Source: Demequina pelophila
Lineage (GTDB): Bacteria; Actinomycetota; Actinomycetes; Actinomycetales; Demequinaceae
DNA length: 64,000 nt
Assembly (NCBI RefSeq): GCF_000971175.1
Contig: NZ_BBLY01000005.1
Coordinates: forward strand, 62,001-126,000
Direction: 5' to 3'
This document shows, in pieces, positions 1-9,986 of this stretch. The notes below the pieces were generated by a model, which saw only the letters and a list, made by a program, of their open reading frames with translations, had not been told where the DNA came from and searched no databases. Position numbers and translations under genes: made by a program. Each line of letters starts with the position of its first letter. Position 1 is the first letter of the stretch.

Positions 1-607
1 GCCCGGTGGGGTCGGAGATGGTGCCCTCCGCGCTCGAGCGCTCGACGATGCTGTGGACCTCGTCCGCCGTGAAGGCGCTCGTGACCTCGTCCTTGGGCTC
101 GAAGCCCAGCGCGCGGACCACCCCGTTGGCCACCCAGTTCAGCGCGACGATGATGGGGTTGACGGCGCGCGCGATGAACACGAGCGGCGGGCCGAACACC
201 ATGGCCGCACGGTCGGGGCTGGAGACGGCGGCGTTCTTGGGGACCATCTCCCCCACCACCACGTGCAGTCCCACGATGACGGTGAGCGCGATCGCGACCG
301 CGACCGCGTGCGCGGCGCCGGCGGGGAGCCCCAGTGCCTCGAGGCCCGGCTCGAGCGCGTGCGCGAGCGCGGGCTCCGCCACTACGCCGAGCGCGACCGA
401 GCACACCGTGATGCCCAGCTGCGCCGTCGCGAGCATGAGGGACACGTGCTCCATCGCCCACAGCACCGTGCCCGCGGCGCGCGACCCCGCGGCGGCGCGC
501 GGCTCGATCGAGCTGCGGCGCGCGGAGATGATCGCGAACTCCGCGCCCACGAAGAAGGCGTTGGCGAGCAGCAGGCCCACGACGGCGAGGATCATCGAGC
601 CGCTCAT
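1..607 (-). CDS. CNNM/HlyC-CorC-type membrane protein, C-terminus beyond window
   Basis: The 202 visible residues are the N-terminal half of a CNNM (DUF21) protein; the gene runs off the left edge. The start is a membrane segment followed by FFVGAEFAIISARRS, the small-residue helix typical of this family. The VGEMVPKN motif that marks DUF21 is clear. The last residues (FTADEVHSIVERSSAEGT) are the linker that normally leads into a CBS-domain pair. The start ATG overlaps the stop of the upstream paralogue (ATGA), so the two are co-translated. Family members are integral membrane proteins linked to Mg2+/Co2+ efflux or homeostasis. The older name haemolysin should not be taken literally. Confidence 0.88.
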   Translation of the reverse strand, partial: MSGSMILAVVGLLLANAFFVGAEFAIISARRSSIEPRAAAGSRAAGTVLWAMEHVSLMLATAQLGITVCSVALGVVAEPALAHALEPGLEALGLPAGAAHAVAVAIALTVIVGLHVVVGEMVPKNAAVSSPDRAAMVFGPPLVFIARAVNPIIVALNWVANGVVRALGFEPKDEVTSAFTADEVHSIVERSSAEGTISDPTG

Positions 608-1902
608 GACGGCTCCTCGCCCACGGGGGTGAGGCGGACCCGGTCGATCCGCCGGCCGTCCATGCGCTCGACGCGCAGCAGCAGCCCGTCGGACTCGACC
701 TCGTCGCCCACGGCGCCCACGCGGCCGAGCACCGCCATGACGTAGCCGCCCACGGTCTCGTACGCGGGCGATTCGGGCACGACGAGCCGGGTGCGCTCGT
801 GGACCTCGTCCGGGCGCAGCTCGCCGGGCACGATCCAGGCGCCTCCGGGCGCGCGGTGCACGGGCGCGCGGCGCCGGTCGTGCTCGTCCGCGACCTCTCC
901 CACGAGCTCCTCGACCACGTCCTCGAGGGTGACGATGCCCGCGGTGCCGCCGTACTCGTCGACCACGATCGCGCACTGGTAGCCCAGACCCCGCAGCTCG
1001 ACCAGCAGCGGCCCCATCTGCATGGTCTCGGGGATGCGCGGCGCGTCCGCCATGAGCTCGCGCACCGTCCGGGCCTCCCGGTCGGCGGCGGGCACCGCGA
1101 TGGCGGCGCGCAGGTGCACCAGGCCCAGCACATCGTCGGGCCCCTCGCCCAGCACGGGGAAGCGGCTGTGGCCCGTCGCGCGCGAGGCGCGCAGGACGTC
1201 CGCGGCGGTCGCGTCCGCGGACAGCGTGCGCATCCGCGTGCGGTCCGTCATGACGTCGATGGCCGCGAGGTCGTCGAGCTCGATCGAGTTCTTGAGCAGC
1301 AGCGCGGTCGAGGGTGCGAGGGTGCCCGCCTCGGCCGAGCGCCGCACGAGCGCCGCGAGCTCCTGCCGGGAGCGGCCGCCGGAGAGCTCCTCCTTGGGCT
1401 CGATGCCCAGCGCCCGGAGGATCCCGTTCGCGGCGCCGTTGAGGGTCGCGATGACGGGCCGCAGCGCGGCCGTGAACGCCATGTTGAGCGGCGCGGCCAC
1501 CGAGGCGGCGCGCATCGGGTCCGCGAGCGCCATGTTCTTGGGGACCAGCTCGCCCACGATCATCGAGAAGGCGTTCACCACGATGAGCGACAGCGCACCC
1601 GCGATGCCCGCGACGGCCGTGCGCGACAGAGGCTGGGTCGACAGCGGCACCTCGAACAGCTCGACGAGCGCGGGCTGCGCCGTGTAGCCGAGCAGGATGG
1701 TGGTGAGCGTGATGCCCACCTGGGCGCCGGACAGCTGGGTGGACAGGCGCTTGAGCGCGCGGCGCACGCGGCCGGCCCGACGCCCCTCGACGTGGGCGGG
1801 GTCGAGCGCAACCAGGGAGAACTCTGCGGCCACGAACACCGCGGTGCCCAGCGTGAGAAGCACGCCGACGCCGACGAGGATCCACGCGCTCACGGGCGGC
1901 AA
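604..1902 (-). CDS. CNNM/HlyC-CorC-type membrane protein with CBS pair
   Basis: 432 residues, full length for the family. Order: three or four membrane segments (residues about 5-150) with the VGELVPKN motif, a CBS-domain pair (about 205-330, containing [18 protein letters not shown] and [19 protein letters not shown]) and a C-terminal CorC_HlyC domain ending near the stop. The role is probably divalent-cation transport or its regulation at the cytoplasmic membrane. The longest frame opens with TTG at 1902; GTG at 1893 is an equally good start, and neither has a strong ribosome-binding site. It forms an operon with a paralogue downstream through an ATGA overlap. Adjacent paralogous CNNM genes are common in actinobacteria. 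Confidence 0.9.
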   Translation of the reverse strand: MPPVSAWILVGVGVLLTLGTAVFVAAEFSLVALDPAHVEGRRAGRVRRALKRLSTQLSGAQVGITLTTILLGYTAQPALVELFEVPLSTQPLSRTAVAGIAGALSLIVVNAFSMIVGELVPKNMALADPMRAASVAAPLNMAFTAALRPVIATLNGAANGILRALGIEPKEELSGGRSRQELAALVRRSAEAGTLAPSTALLLKNSIELDDLAAIDVMTDRTRMRTLSADATAADVLRASRATGHSRFPVLGEGPDDVLGLVHLRAAIAVPAADREARTVRELMADAPRIPETMQMGPLLVELRGLGYQCAIVVDEYGGTAGIVTLEDVVEELVGEVADEHDRRRAPVHRAPGGAWIVPGELRPDEVHERTRLVVPESPAYETVGGYVMAVLGRVGAVGDEVESDGLLLRVERMDGRRIDRVRLTPVGEEPS

Positions 1903-1929
1903 CTGTCAGGGTCCATGGTGCGAACAGGA

Positions 1930-1981
1930 TATCCCGGGCGGCAGAAGCCCCTGGGATAACGATTGTCCCAAAACCGGGATG
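1930..1981. promoter_or_regulatory. Paired TATCCC/GGGATA half-sites in divergent promoter region
   Basis: The gap between the CNNM gene and kgd carries four related half-sites: TATCCC (1930-1935), GGGATA (1953-1958), TGTCCC (1964-1969) and GGGATG (1976-1981). They form two inverted repeats in tandem in an otherwise unremarkable stretch. The position suits an operator acting on one or both divergent genes. No regulator is identified, and the promoter boxes themselves are not clear. Confidence 0.3.
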
Positions 1982-2071
1982 AGTGCTGTGCACCTGTACG
2001 TTGAGGCACGATGATAGGCACCACCGAACCTCCATCGACGCTGATGCGCCAAGAAAGCGAGCGGCCAGAAC

Positions 2072-5000
2072 GTGTCCTCTGACACCACCGCGACCGACAC
2101 CCGGATGTCCATCGCGCGCCCCGCCGACGCACGTTCCGTCGCCTCCCTCGTTCTCGGGGGCGGACGGACCGAGCCCGAGGCCGAGTCCCCCACGCCCCCT
2201 CGCCCCTCCGCGCCGAGTGAGGCGCCTGACTCGGCCGCGTCGTCGGCGCCTGCGCCGGTGATGCCTGCCGCGACCCCGGCCGTGACGGCGCCCCCGCCGC
2301 CGCCGGGCGCCGCCGTGCCGCCGCCTCCCCCGCCGCCGCGCCGCGAGACCCCGGCGCGTGCATCGTCCCCGGCCGCTCCTGCGGCGCCTGCGCCTGCGCC
2401 GACCCCGGCCCCAGCCCCGGCGCCCACGACCAGGGACGATGCCGCGGCAGCCCCCGCCGCCTCGTCACCCACGCCCGCCGCCGCCTCGCCCGCGGCCGCC
2501 GAGGAGGTCGAGGACGCGGCGCCGATCGCGACCGCCCAGGCGCCCACCGCGTCCTATCTCCAGCGCCCCGAGCACGAGCCGCTGTCCGCCAAGGACGTCC
2601 AGCAGGGCGTGTCCCGCCTGCGCGGGCCCGCGGCGCGCGTGGTCGAGAACATGGAGGCCAGCCTCGAGGTCCCGACCGCGACGTCGGTGCGGACCATCCC
2701 GGCGAAGCTGCTCATGGACAACCGCGTGGTGATCAACAACCACCTCGCGCGCACGCGCGGCGGCAAGGTGAGCTTCACCCACCTCATCGGCTTCGCGATC
2801 GTCGAGTCGCTCGCCGAGTTCCCGTCGATGAACGTGGCCTACACGGAGGACGGCGGCAAGCCGGCGCTGCGCACGCCCGCGGAGGTCAACCTGGGCCTCG
2901 CGATCGACCTCGCCCGTCCCGATGGCAGCCGCCAGCTGCTCGTGCCCTCGATCAAGGGCGCGGACCACATGGACTTCGCCGCGTTCTGGGGCGCCTACGA
3001 GGACATGGTGCGCCGCGCCCGCGCGGGCACGCTCCAGGCCGCGGACTTCCAGGGGACGACGATCACGCTCACCAATCCCGGCACGCTCGGCACCGTCCAC
3101 TCGGTGCCGCGGCTGATGTCCGGCCAGGGCGCGATCATCGGCGCCGGCGCGATGGACTACCCGGCCGAGTACCAGGGCACCTCCGAGGAGACCGTCGCGC
3201 AGATGGGCGTGTCGAAGGTCCTCACGCTCACCTCGACGTACGACCACCGCGTGATCCAGGGCGCCCAGTCGGGCGAGTTCCTGGGCATCGTGCACCGCAA
3301 GCTGCTGGGCCTCGACGGGTTCTACGACCGGGTGTTCGCGTCCGTGCGCGTGCCGTACGAGCCCGTGCGCTGGGTGCAGGACGCCACCACCGACGGGGAC
3401 ACGGAGGCCGCCAAGCCCGCGCGCATCGCCGAGCTCATCCACGCCTACCGCTCGCGCGGCCACCTCATGGCCGACGTCAACCCGCTCAGCCACCGCCCGC
3501 GCAAGCACCCCGACCTCGACGTGCAGACCCACGGCCTCACCCTGTGGGATCTGGACCGCACGTACCAGACGGGCGGCTTCGCCGGGCAGCAGAAGTGGAA
3601 GATGCGCACGGTGCTCAGCCGCCTGCGCGACGCCTACTGCCGCACCATCGGGCTCGAGTACATGCACATCGCGGACCGCGAGCAGCGCTCGTGGTTCCAG
3701 GACCGCCTCGAGCACGGCTACACCAAGCCCACGCGCGAGGAGCACCTGCGGATCCTGCACCGGCTCAACGCCGCGGAGGCGTTCGAGGCATTCCTGCAGA
3801 CCAAGTACGTGGGCCAGAAGCGGTTCTCGCTCGAGGGCGGCGAGTCGCTCATCCCGCTGCTCGACGAGGTGATGAGCGCCGCGGCCGAGTCGGGCGTGGA
3901 CGAGGTGTGCATCGGCATGGCCCACCGCGGCCGCCTCAACGTGCTCGCGAACCTCGCGGGCAAGCGCTACAGCCAGATCTTCTCCGAGTTCGAGGGCACC
4001 GCCGTGCCCGGCTCCGTCCAGGGCTCCGGCGACGTCAAGTACCACCTGGGCACGGAGGGCACGTTCACCGCCGAGTCCGGCGCGACCACGCGCGTGTACC
4101 TGGCCGCGAACCCGTCCCACCTCGAGGCGGTGGACTCGGTGCTCGAGGGCATCGTCCGCGCCAAGCTCGACGCGATGGGCGCGGACCCCGAGTCCGACGG
4201 CTACCCCGTGCTGCCCATCCTGGTCCACGGCGACGCGGCGTTCTCGGGCCAGGGCGTGGTCCAGGAGACGCTCAACATGGCGCGCCTCAAGGGCTACGCG
4301 ACCGGCGGCACCGTCCACGTCATCATCAACAACCAGGTGGGCTTCACCACCGGACCCGAGAACTCGCGGTCGACGCGCTACTGCACGGACATCGCCAAGG
4401 GCTTCCAGGTGCCCATCTTCCACGTCAACGGCGACGACCCCGAGGCGTGCGTGCGCGCGGCCCGGCTCGCGTTCGAGTACCGCGAGCGGTTCGGGCGCGA
4501 CGTCATCATCGACATGGTCTGCTACCGCCGCCGCGGCCACAACGAGGGCGACGACCCGTCGATGACGCAGCCGCGCATGTACGACCTCATCGAGGCCAAG
4601 CGCTCGGTGCGCCACCTCTACACGGAGTCGCTCATCCGGCGCGGGGACATCACGACCGAGGAGGCGGAGTCGGTCTCGAAGGACTACCTCGCGCAGCTCG
4701 AGCGGGTGTTCGTCGAGACGCGCGAGGGCTTCAAGCCCGGCTCCGACAAGGATTCGTTCTCCGGGCTCGAACTGCCGGCGTCGCAGTCGCCCGACGCGGG
4801 TGTCATGGTGGGTTGGCGGACCTCCGTCGCGCCCAGCCAGGTCGAGCGCATCGGCCACGCCCACGTCCGCCCGCCCGAGGGCTTCACCGTCCACCCCAAG
4901 CTCGCCAAGCTCCTCGAGCGCCGCGAGCAGATGACCCGCGAGGGCGGCATCGACTGGGGCTTCGGCGAGGTGCTCGCGTTCGGCACCCTGCTCCAGGAGG

Positions 5001-5965
5001 GCGTGCCCGTCCGCCTCGCGGGTCAGGACAGCCGCCGCGGCACGTTCGTCCAGCGCCACGCGGTCTACCACGACCGCTCCACCGGCGCCGAGTGGACGCC
5101 GCTGCTGTACCTGGCCTCCGACCAGGCGCGACTGCACATCTTCGACTCCCCGCTGTCCGAGTACGCGGCGCTGGGCTTCGAGTACGGCTACTCCGTCGAG
5201 CGGCCCGATGCGCTGGTGCTGTGGGAAGCGCAGTTCGGCGACTTCGTCAACGGCGCGCAGACCATCATCGACGAGTTCATCTCCTCGGCCGAGCAGAAGT
5301 GGGGCCAGTCGTCCTCCGTCACGCTGCTGCTCCCCCACGGCTACGAGGGCCAGGGGCCGGACCACTCGTCCGCGCGTGTCGAGCGCTTCCTGCAGCTGTG
5401 CGCGGAGAACAACATGATCGCGGCGATGCCGTCCACGCCGGCCAGCCACTTCCACTTGCTGCGCCGCCAGGCCTACGACCGCCCGCGCCGGCCGCTCATC
5501 GTCTTCACGCCGAAGTCGATGCTGCGCCTGCGGGCCGCCCAGTCCGCGGTGGAGGACTTCACCACGGGCTCGTTCCAGGAGGTCATCCCGGACACCACGG
5601 TCGACCCGGCCGGCGTCGACCGCGTGCTCATCTGCGCGGGGAAGGTCTACTACGACCTGGTCGCCCAGCGGGACAAGACCGAGGACACGGCGACCGCGAT
5701 CGTCCGCCTCGAGCAGCTCTACCCGCTGAACCGGGAGTCGCTGCACGCGGCGCTCGCGCCGTTCGACGGCGCCGAGGTGCTGTGGGTCCAAGAGGAGCCC
5801 CTCAACCAGGGCGCCTGGTCCAAGATCTCGCTCAGCCTGCCGCAGCTCATCGGGCAGACTGTGTCCGTGATCTCCCGACCCGCCTCCGCCTCGCCCGCCT
5901 CCGGACTCGCCTCGCGCCACGCGCGCGAGCAGGCCGACCTCGTGGAGCGGGCCTTCGCCCGATGA
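2072..5965 (+). CDS. kgd: Multifunctional 2-oxoglutarate dehydrogenase/decarboxylase (E2-E1 fusion)
   Basis: 1297 residues; cytoplasmic TCA-cycle enzyme joining an E2o succinyltransferase-like domain (about 165-430) to a thiamine-diphosphate E1o domain (about 445-1297). The E2 active-site motif appears as [11 protein letters not shown] near residue 390, as in other actinobacterial Kgd proteins. The E1 part has [13 protein letters not shown], the ThDP/Mg2+ segment [15 protein letters not shown] near 720, and NNQVGFTT. Residues 35-165 are a Pro/Ala-rich linker. Unlike well-studied homologues, I find no NEWLVxxMY-type N-terminal segment. An in-frame TGA at 2042-2044 prevents extension, so it is absent rather than missed. 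The start is GTG at 2072; ATG at 2105 is possible. The 3' end overlaps the next gene by ATGA. Confidence 0.95.
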   Translation: MSSDTTATDTRMSIARPADARSVASLVLGGGRTEPEAESPTPPRPSAPSEAPDSAASSAPAPVMPAATPAVTAPPPPPGAAVPPPPPPPRRETPARASSPAAPAAPAPAPTPAPAPAPTTRDDAAAAPAASSPTPAAASPAAAEEVEDAAPIATAQAPTASYLQRPEHEPLSAKDVQQGVSRLRGPAARVVENMEASLEVPTATSVRTIPAKLLMDNRVVINNHLARTRGGKVSFTHLIGFAIVESLAEFPSMNVAYTEDGGKPALRTPAEVNLGLAIDLARPDGSRQLLVPSIKGADHMDFAAFWGAYEDMVRRARAGTLQAADFQGTTITLTNPGTLGTVHSVPRLMSGQGAIIGAGAMDYPAEYQGTSEETVAQMGVSKVLTLTSTYDHRVIQGAQSGEFLGIVHRKLLGLDGFYDRVFASVRVPYEPVRWVQDATTDGDTEAAKPARIAELIHAYRSRGHLMADVNPLSHRPRKHPDLDVQTHGLTLWDLDRTYQTGGFAGQQKWKMRTVLSRLRDAYCRTIGLEYMHIADREQRSWFQDRLEHGYTKPTREEHLRILHRLNAAEAFEAFLQTKYVGQKRFSLEGGESLIPLLDEVMSAAAESGVDEVCIGMAHRGRLNVLANLAGKRYSQIFSEFEGTAVPGSVQGSGDVKYHLGTEGTFTAESGATTRVYLAANPSHLEAVDSVLEGIVRAKLDAMGADPESDGYPVLPILVHGDAAFSGQGVVQETLNMARLKGYATGGTVHVIINNQVGFTTGPENSRSTRYCTDIAKGFQVPIFHVNGDDPEACVRAARLAFEYRERFGRDVIIDMVCYRRRGHNEGDDPSMTQPRMYDLIEAKRSVRHLYTESLIRRGDITTEEAESVSKDYLAQLERVFVETREGFKPGSDKDSFSGLELPASQSPDAGVMVGWRTSVAPSQVERIGHAHVRPPEGFTVHPKLAKLLERREQMTREGGIDWGFGEVLAFGTLLQEGVPVRLAGQDSRRGTFVQRHAVYHDRSTGAEWTPLLYLASDQARLHIFDSPLSEYAALGFEYGYSVERPDALVLWEAQFGDFVNGAQTIIDEFISSAEQKWGQSSSVTLLLPHGYEGQGPDHSSARVERFLQLCAENNMIAAMPSTPASHFHLLRRQAYDRPRRPLIVFTPKSMLRLRAAQSAVEDFTTGSFQEVIPDTTVDPAGVDRVLICAGKVYYDLVAQRDKTEDTATAIVRLEQLYPLNRESLHAALAPFDGAEVLWVQEEPLNQGAWSKISLSLPQLIGQTVSVISRPASASPASGLASRHAREQADLVERAFAR

Positions 5966-6558
5966 GGAACGTCTTCCTGGTCGGCGACGAGCTGGTCGCC
6001 GGCCACGGCGACCCGAAGGCGCTCGGATGGTCGGGCCGCGTCGCCGCGCGCACGCTGCCGGTCGCGCCCGATCTCGCGTTCCACACGCTCGCGGTGCCCC
6101 ACGAGACCACCGGTGAGCTGTCGGCCCGGTGGGACGACGAGGCGATGCGCCGCGTCGCCCGCACCGAGCCGGAGGCGAACTTCGCGCTCTTCGCGATCGG
6201 TCGCCACGATGTCTACCGCGGCGTGAGCTCCACCATGACGCGGCTCAACCTGGCGAACACGCTGGACCGCGCGCACGCGCTGGGCTTCCAGACCATGCTC
6301 GCCGGCCCCCCGCCGGGCCAGGACGAGGACAACCGTCGCATCGCCGAGTTCGCCGCCGTGTGCGAGGACGCCGCCTCCCGCCGCGGCGTCGCGTACATCG
6401 ACATGTTCGGCCCGCTGGTCCGGCACGAGCAGTGGACCGCGGACATGGCCACCGGCCACGACTCGCTCCCGTTGCAGGCGGGCTACGGGCTCATGGCGTG
6501 GCTGGTGCTCCACTCCCGCTGGCACTCCTGGCTGGGCATCGAGCCGCCCGCGGCCTGA
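5962..6558 (+). CDS. SGNH/GDSL-type hydrolase-like protein
   Basis: 198 residues starting at an ATG that overlaps the kgd stop (ATGA), so it is translationally coupled to it. The N-terminus [23 protein letters not shown] fits the first block of the SGNH fold, but with GDE where the nucleophilic GDS serine normally sits. A later block (IGRHDVYRG) resembles block III, where G-N-D is usual, and YIDMFGPLV with a following [15 protein letters not shown] resembles the D-x-x-H end. The serine-to-glutamate change and weak blocks suggest altered or lost esterase chemistry. The substrate is unknown. No signal peptide is visible, so it is probably cytoplasmic. Confidence 0.7.
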   Translation: MRNVFLVGDELVAGHGDPKALGWSGRVAARTLPVAPDLAFHTLAVPHETTGELSARWDDEAMRRVARTEPEANFALFAIGRHDVYRGVSSTMTRLNLANTLDRAHALGFQTMLAGPPPGQDEDNRRIAEFAAVCEDAASRRGVAYIDMFGPLVRHEQWTADMATGHDSLPLQAGYGLMAWLVLHSRWHSWLGIEPPAA

Positions 6559-6969
6559 GGCCCGGCGCGGGGTGCCCGGGGCTCGGTGCTCGGCGTGCGG
6601 CGCCAATCGCGCGGCGTGCAACTTGCAGCGCCACGCACCCGCCCGATGCGCCGCGCGACCCGGGGCGCGCCGGGCACCCGCCCGATGTGCCGCGCACCCG
6701 CCCGATGTGCCGCGCGACCGGCCCGGTGCGCCCCGCGAGGTGCTCAGTGACCAGAATCAGTCATTTTGGGCAGTGAGCCCCTCCCAGCGCGCGTTGCTGC
6801 CGCGGCGGGCACTCAGCACCTCACGGGGCGCCTGCGGCGGGCACGGGCGGCGGGCGCAGGCGCCTGCGGCGGGCGCGGGGGGCGACCCAGCGCGCGCTGC
6901 CTCCGCGTTGCCGCCGCAGCGGGCACTCAGCACCTGACACGGCGCCGCGTGCCCGCCGGCGAGGGGCGC
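6559..6969. repeat. 411-bp intergenic region with direct and inverted repeats
   Basis: No credible gene lies here between two convergent genes. It holds three copies of a 20-bp unit, GCACCCGCCCGATGTGCCGC, at 6635, 6674 and 6694 (the first with one change). It holds two copies of GCGCCTGCGGCGGGC (6828-6842, 6860-6874). Two longer degenerate copies share CAGCGCGCG...GCGGGCACTCAGCACCT, at about 6786-6825 and 6889-6938. An AT-richer hairpin (6742-6778) sits in the middle and carries the inverse of the CACTCAGCACCT box. Confidence 0.7.
6742..6778. terminator. AT-rich hairpin between convergent genes (REP-like or terminator)
   Basis: The left arm at 6742-6757 begins GCTCAGTGACCAGAAT, the loop is CAGTC, and the right arm at 6763-6778 is ATTTTGGGCAGTGAGC. 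Thirteen of 16 positions pair and one more is a G-U wobble. It lies between the SGNH gene (+) and pilT (-), where a two-way terminator would be expected. There is no clean T-tract. The motif CACTCAGCACCT in the flanking repeats is an inverse partner of its left shoulder, so it may belong to a larger repeat family. Confidence 0.5.
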
Positions 6970-8085
<1,116 letters not shown>

Positions 8086-8178
8086 CTACTTGAGCCCAAA
8101 GTCCTACGGCTGTCACCGCGCACCGCGTACGTGTGGGAAGATGGATGGTCGATCCGGCTGTCCAGAAAGGGGGACGCG

Positions 8179-8253
8179 ATGAGCAAGCGAGGCCGCAAGC
8201 GCAAGACCCGCGCGAAGTCGGGCGCCAACCACGGCAAGCGCCCCAACGCCTGA
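8179..8253 (+). CDS. 50S ribosomal protein bL37
   Basis: A 24-residue, very basic peptide beginning MSKRGRKRKTRAKS and ending NHGKRPNA. It matches the actinobacterial large-subunit protein bL37 as I recall it from mycobacterial ribosome structures, including the ANHGKRPN tail. The ATG is preceded by AGAAAGGGGG (8164-8173), a strong ribosome-binding site, and the gene is followed after 18 nt by a clear hairpin terminator. Its place near sigR/rsrA and aroA-rsgA-hisN is familiar in actinobacteria. Automatic annotation often misses it because of its size. Confidence 0.88.
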   Translation: MSKRGRKRKTRAKSGANHGKRPNA

Positions 8254-8271
8254 GCGCGTACACGTACGACT

Positions 8272-8311
8272 GAAGCCGCACTGGTCATGGACCGGTGCGG
8301 CTTCCGTCTTT
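8272..8311 (+). terminator. Hairpin terminator of bL37 gene
   Basis: GAAGCCGCACTGGTC (8272-8286), loop ATG, GACCGGTGCGGCTTC (8290-8304): a 15-bp stem with one G-U wobble, followed by CGTCTTT. It ends the tiny bL37 transcript. On the other strand it could also stop reading past rsrA. Confidence 0.85.
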
Positions 8312-8314
8312 CCC

Positions 8315-8380
8315 GGGGACGATGCGCCGGCCGGGAGGGACGATGCGCCGGCCGGGAGGGACGATGCGCCGGCCGGGGGC
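8315..8380. repeat. Three tandem copies of a 21-bp unit containing GGACGATGC
   Basis: A 21-bp unit starting GACGATGCGCCGGCCGGG repeats at 8318, 8339 and 8360; the third copy degrades into GGGGCGATGCCCGGG. The core GGACGATGC occurs at 8317, 8338 and 8359. It is the same 9-mer that is dispersed over the whole window. The array lies between the bL37 terminator and the 3' end of rsrA, so it is not coding. Confidence 0.85.
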
Positions 8381-8433
8381 GATGCCCGGGCCCGGGGGCG
8401 CGCCGCCCCACCGGGGGGCGGGCCCGGTGGCCG

Positions 8434-8685
8434 TCAGTGGTCCGCGTGGGATGCGCGGATGGTGGCGAGCACGCGCTCGCGCAGGTCGTCCGGCGCGACC
8501 TCGGACCCCGCGGCGTTGACCAGCCGCTTGATCTTCTCGTTGATCTTGTGCTCCGTCTCGCACGGCGGGCACGACTTGAGGTGCTGCCCGATCCGCTGCA
8601 CCTCGTCCTCGGGCAGCTCGTGATCGATGTACTCGAAGAGCCGGTCCAGCGCCTCCTCGCAATCAGCCTTGCCCATGGCGCCCAC
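8434..8685 (-). CDS. rsrA: Mycothiol-system zinc anti-sigma factor (RsrA-like)
   Basis: 83 residues with the zinc-associated anti-sigma (ZAS) signature H35-x3-C39-x2-C42 (HLKSCPPC) plus an N-terminal Cys9. This is the redox switch of RsrA/RshA: thiol oxidation releases zinc and frees the partner sigma factor. It acts in the cytoplasm as a one-to-one complex with SigR. The ATG at 8685 overlaps the 3' end of sigR by 23 nt, indicating translational coupling and balanced dosage. A second ATG at 8676 is a possible start. The length is typical. Confidence 0.93.
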   Translation of the reverse strand: MGAMGKADCEEALDRLFEYIDHELPEDEVQRIGQHLKSCPPCETEHKINEKIKRLVNAAGSEVAPDDLRERVLATIRASHADH

Positions 8686-9277
8686 CTCCGTCCTGCTGTT
8701 CCTTCTTCTTCACCCGCGGCTTCTCCTCGATGCCGCGCTCGGCGGCGTAGTCGCGCAGCTTCTCCCGCAGCAGCTTGCGCCCGCGGTGCAGGCGCGACAT
8801 CACCGTGCCCACGGGGGTGTCCATGATCGAGGCGATCTCCTTGTAGGCGAAGCCCTCGACGTCGGACAGGTAGACCGCCATGCGGAAGTCGTCGGAGAGC
8901 TCCGCGAGCGCACGGCGCACCTCGTCGTCGCCGATCGAGTCGAGCGCCTGCTCCTCCGCCGAGGCGAGCCCCGACGACGTGTGCTCGGCCGCCGCCGCGA
9001 GCTGCCAGTCCTCGACCGTCTCCGCGTCGGACCGCTTGGGCTCGCGCTGCTTCTTGCGATACGTGTTGATGAACGCGTTGGTCTGGATCCGGTACAGCCA
9101 CGCCTTGAGGTTGGTGCCCGGGGTGAACTTGTCCTGTGCCGCGAAGGCCTTGGCGTACGTCTCCTGGACCAGGTCCTCGGCGTCGGCGCCGTGGCGGGTC
9201 ATCCGCAACGCCGCGGCGTAGAGCTGGTCCATGTACGAGAGCGCCTCGGCCTCGAAGTCGAAATCGTCGGTAGTCAT
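8663..9277 (-). CDS. sigR: ECF sigma factor of oxidative/thiol stress (SigR/SigH-like)
   Basis: 204 residues from the ATG at 9277 ([20 protein letters not shown]). Region 2 contains [16 protein letters not shown] and [22 protein letters not shown]; region 4 contains [33 protein letters not shown]. It directs RNA polymerase to thiol-stress genes such as those for thioredoxin, mycothiol and proteolysis in relatives. The downstream rsrA supports the assignment. A GGAAT/GTT promoter 85-111 nt upstream suggests autoregulation. An upstream extension of the frame is possible, but it lacks family similarity. Confidence 0.93.
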   Translation of the reverse strand: MTTDDFDFEAEALSYMDQLYAAALRMTRHGADAEDLVQETYAKAFAAQDKFTPGTNLKAWLYRIQTNAFINTYRKKQREPKRSDAETVEDWQLAAAAEHTSSGLASAEEQALDSIGDDEVRRALAELSDDFRMAVYLSDVEGFAYKEIASIMDTPVGTVMSRLHRGRKLLREKLRDYAAERGIEEKPRVKKKEQQDGGGRHGQG

Positions 9278-9361
9278 CGCCTGCGAGCCTAGTGGGCCGC
9301 CACCGGGGGACGACGGACGCATCGCTGCGCGGGGTCCGGCCACGGTGGTCATGACCCGGGC

Positions 9362-9388
9362 AACGCCCGAGGCGACCGGGTGCATTCC
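9362..9388 (-). promoter_or_regulatory. Candidate SigR-dependent promoter of sigR-rsrA
   Basis: On the minus strand GGAAT (9388-9384) and GTT (9364-9362) are separated by 19 nt; read as GGGAAT/CGTT the spacing is 18. This fits the published SigR/SigH consensus GGAAT-N18/19-GTT. It lies about 85 nt upstream of the sigR start, as expected for positive autoregulation. Confidence 0.6.
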
Positions 9389-9463
9389 CGCAACCGCCGC
9401 ATCGTCCCCGGAAAAGGGGCCGCAAGAGGCCCCCGCCCCGCTGACGCGCGGGCCGTCAATTGG

Positions 9464-9479
9464 TAGCGTAGGTGGCATG
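9464..9479 (+). promoter_or_regulatory. TAGCGT -10 box, probable leaderless start of DoxX-like gene
   Basis: TAGCGT (9464-9469) ends 7 nt before the ATG at 9477. No Shine-Dalgarno sequence fits between them, so transcription probably begins at or next to the start codon. Confidence 0.45.
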
Positions 9480-9986
9480 TTGCGCGCACTCGCCCGGCCC
9501 CTGCTCGCGTCGTGGTTCGTCTACGGGGGTGTCCAGACCGCCCTCGAACCCGAGAGGCAGGTGGACCGCGCCGCCCCATACGTGGACCCCGTCCTCAAGG
9601 AGGCCGGCCTCGACTCGGTCACCACCGCGGACGTGGTGAAGGCGCACGGCATCGCGTCCGTCGCGCTCGCCTCGATGCTCGCGCTGTCGCGCAGCCCGCG
9701 CGCCGCCGCGCTGGGCCTCGCGGGTCTCGCGACCGCCACCGCGGTCGTGGCCCACCCCTTCTGGAAGGAGGAGGACGAGGCCAAGCGCGAGGCGGAGCTC
9801 GACCTGTTCCTCAAGAACGTCTCGCTCGTGGGCGGCGTGCTCGTCGCCGCCACGGCCGGCCACTCCGAGCGTCACAAGGCGCGCAAGGCCAAGCACAAGG
9901 AGAAGGCCAAGGCCCGCGCCCTCGCGGAGAAGGAGAAGGCCCTCGAGGCCAAGGCCGCCAAGGCGAAGGCCAAGAAGCGCACGTGA
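9477..9986 (+). CDS. DoxX-family small membrane protein
   Basis: 169 residues. The N-terminal [19 protein letters not shown] is the usual DoxX opening. Three further hydrophobic stretches follow (about 50-70, 75-92 and 105-125), including [22 protein letters not shown], a conserved DoxX block. The C-terminal 40 residues are a Lys/Ala-rich charged tail of KA repeats that is probably cytoplasmic. DoxX proteins are linked to redox and thiol-stress membrane complexes. The position beside the divergent sigR is consistent but not proof. The stop overlaps the aroA start (GTGA). Confidence 0.8.
   Translation: MLRALARPLLASWFVYGGVQTALEPERQVDRAAPYVDPVLKEAGLDSVTTADVVKAHGIASVALASMLALSRSPRAAALGLAGLATATAVVAHPFWKEEDEAKREAELDLFLKNVSLVGGVLVAATAGHSERHKARKAKHKEKAKARALAEKEKALEAKAAKAKAKKRT

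Noticed and set aside
604..1902. Haemolysin/toxin function for the CNNM genes
   Set aside because: The name is historical. Domain order (DUF21, CBS pair, CorC_HlyC) indicates an ion-related membrane protein.
2465..5920. Very long open frame antisense to kgd (and similar long frames opposite most genes)
   Set aside because: High GC removes stops from shadow frames. Composition is Arg/Ala/His-rich with no family motifs, and the sense frame is a clear enzyme.
8315..8395. Tandem repeats that might be read as a CRISPR array
   Set aside because: Units are 21 bp, contiguous, with no unique spacers and no cas genes.
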